Source: Armatimonadota bacterium
GTDB taxonomy: Bacteria; Armatimonadota; DTGP01; JAKQQT01
Reading direction: 5' to 3'
Assembly: GCA_036504095.1 (NCBI GenBank)
Contig: DASXVS010000045.1
Coordinates: forward strand, 159,522 to 223,521
Length of the DNA stretch: 64,000 nucleotides
Under the pieces are notes generated by a model. The model was given only the letters and a program-made list of their open reading frames with translations, ran no database searches and was not told where the DNA came from. This document shows, piece by piece, positions 44,594 to 53,800 of the stretch. Position 1 is the stretch's first letter, and each line of letters opens with the position of its first letter. The translations under genes were made by a program, and so were the position numbers.

Positions 44594-45934
44594 CTACTCG
44601 ACATCGGCCGGCTTCAGCCTGGGGGCCAGCAGATGGATGATCAGCAGCGCTATGATATAGCCGCACCCGGCGATCAGGAAGAACGGCAGGTAGGAGTCCT
44701 TATGCGATTTGAGATAAGGTCCGACCCGCAGAGTGAGAAATACGCTTCCCGCCGCGCCCCACATGCCCCCGAAGCCCACGACGGAACCGACCGCCCGGCG
44801 CGGAAACGTATCTGAGACCAGAGTGAACAGGTTGCATGACCACGCCTGGTGCGCCGCCGCCGCCAGCGCGATGAGGCCGACCGCCGTCCACATCGATGTG
44901 GTGAACAGCGCGCCGATAACCGGTACCACGCAAACGGCACAGATCAGCATTGCCGTTTTGCGCGCGGCGTTCACGCTCCAACCGCGACGGATCAGGTCCG
45001 AGGACAACCATCCGCCCGCTACGCTTCCGATATCGGCGGCCACATAGATGAATACCAGCGGCGCGGCGATACCCTCCAGTTTGACGTCGAAGCGGTCCTT
45101 AAGGAAGATACCCAGCCAGAACAACCAGAACCACCACACCGGGTCCGTGAGGAATTTGCCGATGGAGAATGCCCACGTCTGGCGGAACGGAAGGATGCTT
45201 GCCCACGGTATCTTCGTGGCCGGCTCAGGGGGGTCGCTGAGGATGTGGTCCAGTTCCGCGCGCGTGAGACCCGGGTCCTCCTCCGGTTTGCGATACATCG
45301 TTAGCCAGAAGGCCAGCCAGGCGAACCCCGCCGCCCCGGTTGATATGAATGCCCATTCCCAGCCCCACCAGAGTGTGATGTACACCGCGGCAAGCGGCGC
45401 CAGGACGGCGCCGACGTTGGTGCCGGCGTTGAAAATCCCGGTCGCGAGGGCGCGTTCCTTCCGCGGGAACCACTCCGCCACCGTCTTCACCGCTGCCGGG
45501 AAGTTGCCGGCCTCGGCGAGCCCCAGCAGGGAACGGGCGACCGTAAACGTCAGCACCGTCGCCGGAATGAACGCGGCGACGCCGAACCACGGCACCTGCG
45601 CCGGCAGCCATCCCGCGATGTGGCGTGCCATCCCGGTCGCCATCGCCGCGAGGCTCCAGAGTCCCACGGCCCATGCGAACCCCTTGCGTGTGCCGAGCCT
45701 GTCGATCACTCCGCCGCTCGCGACGAGGCCGATCGCGTACGCCACCTGGAACGCGGTCGTAACGTAGCCATACTGGGTTTTGTCCCAACCCAGGTCTGCC
45801 ATCAGGCGTGGGGCGAGGGCGTTGATGATAGCGCGGTCCAGGTAGTTGACGGTCGTAGCGAAGAACAGGAGCGCGCATATGGACCAGCGCCGGTTGCCCA
45901 AGCGAACCGTCGCGGGAATGGTGGCTCCGGTCAT
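44594..45934 (-). CDS. MFS transporter, ExuT-like hexuronate/oligosaccharide importer
   Basis: This 446-aa protein has about 12 membrane segments and major facilitator motifs (DRAIINALAPRLMADLGW, VIDRLGTRKGFAWAVGL, GLAEAGNFPAAVKTVAEWF). Those in the cytoplasmic half match the anion:cation symporter/hexuronate transporter group. It overlaps kduI upstream by ATGA and is thus translationally coupled. It likely takes up unsaturated uronates or dimers released outside. The frame extends upstream but ATG 45934 is the natural start, as it sits at the overlap. Confidence 0.9.
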   Translation of the reverse strand: MTGATIPATVRLGNRRWSICALLFFATTVNYLDRAIINALAPRLMADLGWDKTQYGYVTTAFQVAYAIGLVASGGVIDRLGTRKGFAWAVGLWSLAAMATGMARHIAGWLPAQVPWFGVAAFIPATVLTFTVARSLLGLAEAGNFPAAVKTVAEWFPRKERALATGIFNAGTNVGAVLAPLAAVYITLWWGWEWAFISTGAAGFAWLAFWLTMYRKPEEDPGLTRAELDHILSDPPEPATKIPWASILPFRQTWAFSIGKFLTDPVWWFWLFWLGIFLKDRFDVKLEGIAAPLVFIYVAADIGSVAGGWLSSDLIRRGWSVNAARKTAMLICAVCVVPVIGALFTTSMWTAVGLIALAAAAHQAWSCNLFTLVSDTFPRRAVGSVVGFGGMWGAAGSVFLTLRVGPYLKSHKDSYLPFFLIAGCGYIIALLIIHLLAPRLKPADVE

Positions 45935-46749
45935 TTTCGGCTCGCCTCCAGGCCGCTGCCGCCGGCGGCGAAGTCGGGTTGAACGTTCACCACACCGAAC
46001 TGGCGGTCCTCCACTTCGCGGTGCGCGGCCATCATCCAGATGAACGTGATGCTGTGCCCGGGACAGGCCACGTTGGGGTGGTAGCCGGCAGGCATGATCA
46101 CTGCGTCCCCCTCGCGCACTGCGCCGATGAACTCCATATTGAGCGGGTCGGTATACACGAACTGCACCCCGAAGGCCGGCGCGGGCATCTCGCAGTACAC
46201 GTAGAGTTCCTCGAGCATATCCGTATGTTCGTGCGGCGGCCACGAAGCCCAATGTCCCGGATCCGTCGTGGTGATTCCCATCACGATCCGGCCGGCCGTA
46301 ACGTTCTTTCCCAGGAGGATGTTCAGGTGCCGTGTGCTGGCCGGCCCACCGGCCGTGAAGACAAGCGTCGGGTCGTCCTTAACGGATGTGTAGGGCACGT
46401 ACTGAACGGGATAAGCGTTTTCCACGTCCGCGGAGCACTCCGCGAGGTCCAGAACGGAGGTGGTCGAAACCTCAACCTGCGTTGAGCGCGGGATGTAGAT
46501 CGAATCGTATCGCTGAAGGCCATAGGTTCGACCGCCAACGGCAACCGTTCCTTCACCGCTGAGGCACATCAGCCCGATTTCGCGGCCGCCCGTGTCGAAC
46601 CCGACCCTCGGTTTCGTTTCGTTGAGCCGGATGCGCGCGTAGCCCAGGTGCTTCATTGCGCTGTTGGCCTGCGTCACGGCCTCGTACCGGCCGACGTGGC
46701 TGTGTGTCCCGTGGTAGATGAGATTGGTCTGCAGCTGTTCCGTGTTCAT
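45931..46749 (-). CDS. KduI/IolB family isomerase, probable 5-keto-4-deoxyuronate isomerase
   Basis: This 272-aa cupin protein starts at ATG 46749. It holds the metal-binding cluster PPHEHTDMLEELYVY and GYHPNVACPGHS. The PPHEHxxxLEELY form resembles IolB (5-deoxyglucuronate isomerase) as much as KduI. Its genetic context (kduD, kdgK, eda, uronate transporter) strongly indicates the KduI reaction, 4-deoxy-L-threo-5-hexosulose uronate to 3-deoxy-D-glycero-2,5-hexodiulosonate. It overlaps its neighbours on both sides by ATGA. Confidence 0.85.
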   Translation of the reverse strand: MNTEQLQTNLIYHGTHSHVGRYEAVTQANSAMKHLGYARIRLNETKPRVGFDTGGREIGLMCLSGEGTVAVGGRTYGLQRYDSIYIPRSTQVEVSTTSVLDLAECSADVENAYPVQYVPYTSVKDDPTLVFTAGGPASTRHLNILLGKNVTAGRIVMGITTTDPGHWASWPPHEHTDMLEELYVYCEMPAPAFGVQFVYTDPLNMEFIGAVREGDAVIMPAGYHPNVACPGHSITFIWMMAAHREVEDRQFGVVNVQPDFAAGGSGLEASRK

Positions 46750-47402
46750 GCGCACTCTCCTCGCGTATTTCGAACTATCTCGACGTAGTCCCGCGCGGCG
46801 TCGGTGATCTTTCCTGCGTTCCCGGCCCGGATCGCCGCGAGGTCCACCAGGTCCCCGCCTACACCGAGCGCGAACGCCCCGGCGCGAATGAAGTCGGCGG
46901 CTGTGGTAAGCGAAACGCCGCCCGTGGGGATGAGGTCGATCTGGGGGAGGGGACCTTTGAGCGCCTTCAGATAGGACGCGCCGCCCACGGCGCTGCACGG
47001 GAAGACTTTCACCGCGTCGGCGCCGGCCTGCCAGGCAGTGACGACCTCAGTCGGAGTCAACGCTCCCGGGACGACCACCACCGAATACCGGCGGCACATT
47101 TCGATGGTCGCAGAGTTCAGCGATGGGGCCACCACGAACCGCGCTCCGGCGAGGATGCAAGCGCGCGCCGTTTCGGGGTCCAGAACGGTACCGGCTCCCA
47201 CTACGACCTCGTCTCCGTATCGCACGCACACGGCCCGGATCACGTCGACCGCGTTCGGGACTGTCATGGTAATCTCCAGGATCGGGATCCCTCCGGCGCG
47301 GATGGCGTCGGCCACGGCCATCGCTTCTTCCGGCGACGTGGCGCGCACCACCGGGATGATACCGACCTCGCGCAGCGTGCTCAATGTCTCCGATTTGTTC
47401 AT
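46746..47402 (-). CDS. eda: KDPG/KHG aldolase
   Basis: This 218-aa TIM-barrel class I aldolase splits 2-keto-3-deoxy-6-phosphogluconate into pyruvate and glyceraldehyde-3-phosphate. The catalytic Glu lies in ILEITMTVPN, the Schiff-base Lys in ADAVKVFPCS, and the phosphate loop is IPTGGVSL. It sits between kduI and kdgK and overlaps kduI by ATGA, as expected for the last steps of the uronate route. It may also cleave KHG. Confidence 0.94.
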   Translation of the reverse strand: MNKSETLSTLREVGIIPVVRATSPEEAMAVADAIRAGGIPILEITMTVPNAVDVIRAVCVRYGDEVVVGAGTVLDPETARACILAGARFVVAPSLNSATIEMCRRYSVVVVPGALTPTEVVTAWQAGADAVKVFPCSAVGGASYLKALKGPLPQIDLIPTGGVSLTTAADFIRAGAFALGVGGDLVDLAAIRAGNAGKITDAARDYVEIVRNTRGECA

Positions 47403-47407
47403 CGTCG

Positions 47408-48499
47408 TTACCTGTCTACCCGGGCGCCGGCACCCTTCATCAAGCGCTCAACCTCGGTCAGCGTGGCCATCGTCGTGTCGCCGGGCGTCGTCATGGCCAA
47501 TGCGCCGTGCGCAGCCCCACAGTCGACGGCCCATTGGGCCCCTTTGCCCGCCAGGAACCCATAGATCAACCCGCTCGCGAACGAGTCGCCCCCGCCCACC
47601 CGGTCGAGGATCTCCAGGCCCTCGCGTCGCGGCGCTTCGTGGAACTCCCCGCCGGCATAGCAGACCGCGCCCCAATCGTTGAGCGTCGCTGTGCGGGCCG
47701 CGCGAAGTGTGGTCGCGACAACCTGGAAGTTGGGATACTCGCGGATGGCGCGCTCAATCATCCGCCTGAAGGCCGATAAGTCGAGATCGGCGAACGCTTC
47801 GTCGATGCCTTCAGTCTCCAGGCCCAGAGCAGCGGTGAAGTCCTCTTCGTTGCCCAGCATCACGTCGATGAGCGGGGCAAGGCCGCGATTGACGCGCTGC
47901 GCGGCCGATTGCCCTCCCACGCCTTTCCACAGAGAAGGACGGTAATTCAGATCATAGGACACGATGGTCCCGTGCCGTCGCGCGCACTCCATGGCTTCGC
48001 GGGCCACAAGCGGTGTTGACTCGGAAAGGCCGCAGAAGATCCCTCCCGTGTGGAACCAGCGAGCGCCCTCCGCGCCGAAGATCCGCTCCCAGTCGATGTC
48101 GCCGGGCTTGAGCTGGGAGGCGGCGGTATGCCCGCGATCCGAGCAGCCAACCGCGCCCCGCACGCCGAATCCGCGCTCCGTGAAGTTGAGCCCGTTCCGG
48201 ACCGCGCGCCCGATGCCGTCGTAGGGCACCCACCCAACGTGACTTTGGTCCACTCCGCCCTGGTACATCAGGTCCTGGATCAGACGGCCCACCGGATTGT
48301 CGGTCAGGGCCGTGACGATGGCGGTCTCGAGGCCGAAGCACCGCTTGAGCCCGCGCGCCACATTGTACTCGCCGCCGCCCTCCCAGCACTGGAATGTCCG
48401 CGTTGTGCTGATCCGGCCGTCACCCGGGTCCAGACGCAGCATCACCTCGCCGAGGCTCACCAGGTCCCAGCGGCATTCAGCCTGCGGCTTGATAGTCAC
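47408..48499 (-). CDS. kdgK: 2-keto-3-deoxygluconate kinase (PfkB family)
   Basis: This 363-aa sugar kinase phosphorylates 2-keto-3-deoxygluconate to KDPG, the substrate of the adjacent Eda aldolase. It has the PfkB start DLVSLGEVMLRLDPG and the second signature DRVGGGDSFASGLIYGFL with the catalytic Asp. It lies five bases upstream of eda and overlaps the upstream secreted protein by ATGA. Some PfkB members differ in sugar, but the operon makes KDG very likely. Confidence 0.92.
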   Translation of the reverse strand: MTIKPQAECRWDLVSLGEVMLRLDPGDGRISTTRTFQCWEGGGEYNVARGLKRCFGLETAIVTALTDNPVGRLIQDLMYQGGVDQSHVGWVPYDGIGRAVRNGLNFTERGFGVRGAVGCSDRGHTAASQLKPGDIDWERIFGAEGARWFHTGGIFCGLSESTPLVAREAMECARRHGTIVSYDLNYRPSLWKGVGGQSAAQRVNRGLAPLIDVMLGNEEDFTAALGLETEGIDEAFADLDLSAFRRMIERAIREYPNFQVVATTLRAARTATLNDWGAVCYAGGEFHEAPRREGLEILDRVGGGDSFASGLIYGFLAGKGAQWAVDCGAAHGALAMTTPGDTTMATLTEVERLMKGAGARVDR

Positions 48500-50652
48500 G
48501 GTTCGCCTCCCTTCAGCGACAGCGTGTGGTGTTTGCCATCCGGTCCCTTGAACGTGAGCGTGATCGAACCCCCCGACTGGGTCACGCGTGCACTCTTAGC
48601 CAGAGCCGCGGTCTCCCTGACCGTGCCGTCCAGCAGAATGAGGCCGGCCCGCTCGGAAACGATATCACCGGTCTTGAACGCGCGGCGCTCGCCATCGTAC
48701 GATCCGAAGAGTATATCCTCCCGCGCGCCCGGACGGTTCGGCTTGCCGGCCGCACGATACACGATGCTGCCGCGAAGAGAGACCAAGCCGAGGCGTCCGT
48801 CCACGTTCGCCCAGTTTCCGATCAACGGCACGTCGCGTTCCAACCCTGCTTTGATCTCGGTCTTCTCCGGCCCGGAGGTCAGCTGACGGCTGCCGCCGCT
48901 TACGTCATCGTTCTCAATCGCGATGGGCAGGCCGCGTTCCAAGGTAATCACGACAGCGCGCATTGCCGTTACCCTGTCAACGTACGCCAGGACGCCCGGC
49001 GCGACCGACAACACGGCCATCTTCTGGCGCAGCGCTCCGTCATTGATTTCCGCATCCAGGGTCACGGCGAAGCCGGTTCTGTCGGTCTGGACCGTGTGGT
49101 CAAGCACTTTGAACCGCGCCGCTTCTGCGCCAGACTGGCCGTCCACCGTGAACCGCCCAACCAGGCTGCCCTGCCACGGTGTGGTGACGTAAGGACGATC
49201 TAGGTGTTTCGCCGATTCCGGCAGGGCGAGCCCCATCAGTTGGTGGTTCCAGGAAAACGACGTCAAACCGCGCGGCGTTCGATGAACGACGAAACCGGCC
49301 CGGTCAAACGCCTTTGCGGGTGTGAGGCCACGCACCATACGCCCCCATTCGGCATCGGTTGAGGTCTTCGGCTCGCCGAACTGCTCGTGCATCATCGCGG
49401 CGAAGGTGATCCGCTCCGCCTGCACCGCTTCGCGCGCGAAGCCGAGATTGCCGGAGTCGCCAACGAAACGCCCGCCGCCGTTCAGCAATTGGCGCCGGCG
49501 CGCATACCCTGCCATACGCCGTTCCAGTAGCGCCGCCTCCGGCAGGCTGTACAGGGTGGCGAGCATCGCGAAGTAGTGGATGTGCTCGTAATCGTGCAGG
49601 TCCCAGTCGAGCCCCTGCGGGTAGAGCCACTCACCGTCGGCGCACACGATATACCGGAGCATTCCCCAACCCTTCAGCACGCTGTGCTTCAGTCCTCCGG
49701 GAACCGGCCTGTCGGCCAGCCTGAACGCCACCGCCGCCTGGGCGTTTGTGGCCGGACCGACCATCGCGTACACAGGGTGGAAGATGCCGTGGTTCTCCAA
49801 CGTGAAATCGTCGAAGACCTGCGCCGTCGTAACCCAGTCACAAACGCGTTTGCCGTCGACGATGGTACGATCGTACTTATCGGCGGAGCAGGACAGCGTG
49901 TTGAATCCCCATCGCGACACCGTTTCCCGCCACATGGCAGAGTGGGGGTGTTCCGGCATGAGAAGCAAGGCGGATGACGCGGCGGTGAGGTCCCAGGCGT
50001 TCTCCTCGGCCTTGGTGTCACCCGTAGCCATGTTGGGAGGGGCCAGGTCGTTGAAGCGGTCTGCCTCGGCGGCGACGCACCGCTTGACCGCGGCCATCGT
50101 CTCGGGGCTCAACGCGTCCTTTACCAGAAAGGCCGCGACGCCGACGTTGCCGGCCCACATGGCGCTCTGCCACGAATTCCCCCAGTGTTTGCCGTCCGTG
50201 CAAACCGCTGGGCCCGTCACATGGGTCTCGGCGCACCAGCGCAAGGCGGGGTCGATGCGCGCGGAGACATGGTCGCCGCGCCGGTACAGATAGGCGTACG
50301 CCACGGCTGTCGTGCTTACCGCGCGGATGCCTTCGTTGTTCCAGTCGGATCTGCCGGTGCCCCAATACCCCATTCCGGGCTGCCCGGGTGCGTCGTGCCA
50401 CAGGGTCTCGGCGTAGCGGATATAGTCCTTCAGCATCGCGCGGTAGGTAGCGGTGGCGGCCTCTGCCGCTCGGGCGCGGGGCGCGGGACGGCCAGCCAGA
50501 ATGAGGGCGGTGGTCAGGAGCAGCGCCCGCAGGAACCAAATACGCTGCCGCCGCTTGCCCTGGGGCGACCGGACGGAGGGGAACAGGGCACGCCGGCGGT
50601 TCGGGTGCTCTGGCGCCGCGCTCTCTACGGTTCCGCGGAACAGGTCGGGCAT
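48496..50652 (-). CDS. Secreted (alpha/alpha)-toroid plus beta-sandwich protein, candidate polysaccharide lyase
   Basis: This 718-aa protein has an unusually long N-terminal stretch before a hydrophobic signal (RIWFLRALLLTTALILAG). It continues with a toroid-like region (residues ~70-430) and a beta-rich C-terminal half (~440-715). That layout is used by heparinase II/III- and alginate/chondroitin-type lyases. FTLENHGIFHPVYAM (N287, H288, H292, Y295) lies in the toroid where such lyases have catalytic Asn/His/Tyr. Membership of a named family is not certain. As first gene of the uronate operon, cleaving the uronic-acid polymer is the most likely role. It overlaps kdgK by ATGA. Confidence 0.75.
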   Translation of the reverse strand: MPDLFRGTVESAAPEHPNRRRALFPSVRSPQGKRRQRIWFLRALLLTTALILAGRPAPRARAAEAATATYRAMLKDYIRYAETLWHDAPGQPGMGYWGTGRSDWNNEGIRAVSTTAVAYAYLYRRGDHVSARIDPALRWCAETHVTGPAVCTDGKHWGNSWQSAMWAGNVGVAAFLVKDALSPETMAAVKRCVAAEADRFNDLAPPNMATGDTKAEENAWDLTAASSALLLMPEHPHSAMWRETVSRWGFNTLSCSADKYDRTIVDGKRVCDWVTTAQVFDDFTLENHGIFHPVYAMVGPATNAQAAVAFRLADRPVPGGLKHSVLKGWGMLRYIVCADGEWLYPQGLDWDLHDYEHIHYFAMLATLYSLPEAALLERRMAGYARRRQLLNGGGRFVGDSGNLGFAREAVQAERITFAAMMHEQFGEPKTSTDAEWGRMVRGLTPAKAFDRAGFVVHRTPRGLTSFSWNHQLMGLALPESAKHLDRPYVTTPWQGSLVGRFTVDGQSGAEAARFKVLDHTVQTDRTGFAVTLDAEINDGALRQKMAVLSVAPGVLAYVDRVTAMRAVVITLERGLPIAIENDDVSGGSRQLTSGPEKTEIKAGLERDVPLIGNWANVDGRLGLVSLRGSIVYRAAGKPNRPGAREDILFGSYDGERRAFKTGDIVSERAGLILLDGTVRETAALAKSARVTQSGGSITLTFKGPDGKHHTLSLKGGEP

Positions 50653-50883
50653 TGCGACTAAGGGATAATGGACGGGTGGTCCGGAGGATTGTTCTTGAAA
50701 CCAGTATGTCCGTGGAACGTGCGGAAATCCATCCTGCGGGACGGATCATCGCGTATGGCAGCTCGCCGCCGGCGGCCGGGAGCGCAGTGAGGCCTTTGGT
50801 TGGCGCAGCGGTCGATCACTATACTGGGTGCATGGTCCGCGGCGAGGCCGCTCGCCGCAGCGCAATTGCCGAGGAGTATGCTT
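50653..50883. promoter_or_regulatory. Divergent promoter region of the uronate locus
   Basis: This 231-base region separates the two transcription units of the locus. For the plus-strand enzyme a TTGGTT -35 (50796-50801) and TATACT -10 (50820-50825), 18 bases apart, form a plausible promoter. The GAGGAG ribosome binding site (50871-50876) is seven bases before ATG 50884. No operator palindrome is obvious, and no minus-strand promoter was found. Confidence 0.5.
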
Positions 50884-53800
50884 ATGTTCCGTAGATGCGC
50901 TCTGGCGATCGGCTGTATCCCGCTCTTCGCCGCTCCTGTACCGGCTCAGAACACCGTTACACCAGCCGGTGACGAGTCCCTCACCCCTCCGGCTATCCGT
51001 TCGCTTATGCGGAAGGTGGCGGATTACGAAATCTCCCGCACGAAGGCGCTCCCTCCGGACGGAGGCTGGGTTCGCGCTTCTCTCTATACCGGAGTCCTCG
51101 CCGCATACCGCGCCACCGGCGAAGTGCGGTACCTGGATGCCGCACTTAAATGGGCAGACGCCGAGGCCAAATGGGCTCCCTGGGGGACGGATCAGCGATT
51201 CGCGGACAACCTGTGTTGCGGACAGGTCTTCACGGAGTTGTACGAGATCCGGCGCGATCCCCTGATGCTCTCGGCGTACCGGGCCGCCATTGACAATATG
51301 ATGGCGAGTCCCAGGCAGGGGCGCGAGGACTGGTGGTGGTGCGACGCGCTCTACATGGCGCCGCCGGGGATCGCACGCCTGGGCGCGATCACGGGCGACC
51401 GCAAATACTTCGCGTTCCTCAACGAGATGTTCTGGGACTCTACGGACTTCCTCTTCAACAAGGGCGAAGGGCTGTATTACCGGGATAAGAACTACTTCAG
51501 CTCGAAGACTCGGAACGGGAAGCCCGTCTTCTGGTCGCGCGGAAACGGCTGGGTGATGGGCGGGACGGTCCGTGTGCTGCAGTACCTGCCGGCGGACGAC
51601 CCCGGCCGCCCGCGATTCGTCCAACTCCACCAACAGATGGCGAGGGCGCTGGCCCGGTGTCAGGGCGAGGATGGGCTCTGGAGACCGAATCTGGGGGACG
51701 CCGACGAGTATCCGATACCGGAAACGAGCGGGACGGCGTTTGATTGCTACGCCATCGCATGGGGGATTAACAACGGCCTCCTCGACCGCGAGAACTACCT
51801 GCCCGTGGCGAGGCGCGCCTGGAGGGGGCTGGTCGCATGCGTCGGACCGGAAGGCCGGCTTGGATATGTCCAGCCGGTGGGGGGCGCCCCGGGCCCGGTT
51901 ACGCCGGGCGGCACGCAGGAGTACGCCGTTGGCGCCTTTCTACTGGCCGGGAGCGAGATGGCAAGGCTGGACGCCATGAAGTTCGATATGGGAGCCGCCG
52001 GCGCCGAGAACGGCTATATTCCCGTTCAGACCGAGGTCTGGACGCCGGCGCGCGGATACGGTTGGCTCGATCCGGGCGACCTCGTGCTCCGCGACCGCAA
52101 GGCGCCCGACCTGCTTCGCCGCGACTACCTTTTCGGGCATAAGCCGGCCACCTTCCGCGTGAACGTCGCGCCCGGCCCGTACCGCGTCACGCTGATTTCC
52201 GGCGACATGGATTATGGCGACCACGAGACACAGGCGCGCGTGAACGGGGTCCAACTCCCCATCCTGCACCCGCGCCAGTCGCACTTCGCCACACTGACAA
52301 CCGCCATCAAAGTGACCGGCGACAGGCTCGACATCGCGTTCAGCTCTCCCAGGGAAAACTGGGTCATTAACGCGATAACGATCGAGCCGGCCGCCGGACC
52401 GGAGGCCCCCAGGGTTACCGACCAGAGCTTCGCGGCCAAAGCGGCAGACCCATGGATAAACGTCGCGAAGACCCCGGATGCGATCGCGCCGTACCTGAAG
52501 CGATTCCGCACCCAACTGGCCGCGAAGCCCGCGTTCAGACCAACCGGGCTCGGCCGGAAGGATTACCTGAAGCTGATCGCCGGAAACGTGGACTTCTTCA
52601 GGAAGCATCAGAACAAGGACGGCGCGATCATCGATCCGTACCGGCGTGTGGAGTTTCAGTATTCTACGCCATGTTTCGCACTGGCCGCGGCCACTCTGGT
52701 GGTGTACGGCGGCCGGAAGGACCTGCTCGAGCCGGCGGCGAAGGCGATGGACTGGGCGACGCTCACGTTGAGCCAGGGCCGCGCCGCGACCCATCACGAA
52801 GATTTCTTCTCCGAGCAGATCGGCCACGCCATGCCGCTCTTCCGCCCGCTGGTCAGCAAGGCCCGGTACGCGAAATGGCAGGCGCAGATTGCCGGTTTCG
52901 ATCCGTATAAAGTCTACCGGGCGGGTATCGGCGGCAACAACTGGAACGTGGTCGCGCTCAGCGGCGAGTGGCTGTTCCACCGGCTGGGATTGCGCCCGGA
53001 CACGAAGTACATTGCCGAAAGCCTCACGGCGCAGGGCAAGTCCTTCAGCTCGTCGTTCGGCCTCTACCTCGAGGGGCCGATGGCGTACGATCATTTCCCG
53101 CGTCTCTGGGCGGCGGATATGGTATCTCACGGTTACAACGGTGTTCACGCCCGCGACCTCGCCGAGATGCTAAGACGGGGCGCCATCACCAGCCTGTTTA
53201 TGCAGAGCCCGACCGGTGAACTGCCCGCCGGTGGCCGAAGCGCCCATCATCAATGGAACGAGGCCGAACAAGCCTGCACGTATGAGATCTACGCTGCCCG
53301 CGCGCTGAAGGACGGGGACAAGCAAATGGCCGGCGTCTTCAAACGCGCCGCTCATCTCGCGCTCGCGTCCATGAAGCGCTGGATGCGGCCGAGCGGAGAG
53401 ATGCAGATCGTGAAGAACTGGGTGAATCCGTCCGCCCAGCACGGCTACGAGGGGTACTCGTCGCACAGCCAGTACAATCTGTTGCCGATGGCGATGCTCT
53501 CTATTGTGTACCTGCACTCCGGGGAGACGGAGGCCGTGAAGGAGCAGCCAGCCCCGGCCGACCTCGGCGGGTTCGTGCTCCAGATCGACCCGGCGCTGCA
53601 CAAAGTCTTCGCCAACGCGAGCGGCATGTATGTTGAGGTGGACACTAATGCGGATTCCCACTACGAGCCCACTGGCCTGCTTCGGATCCACAAGTCCGGT
53701 TTCAACCCTCAACTCGGCCCCAGCCAGACGCTTTCGACCGCGCAGGTGTACCTGCCGAAGGGGCCGTCCGTGAATGCGGCCGTTGGCGTCGCGTGGAAGG

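Noticed and set aside
46750..46998. N-terminal extension of the kduI/iolB frame
   Set aside because: It runs antiparallel to none but lies inside eda; the extension is Arg-rich and ATG 46749 makes the conserved ATGA overlap.
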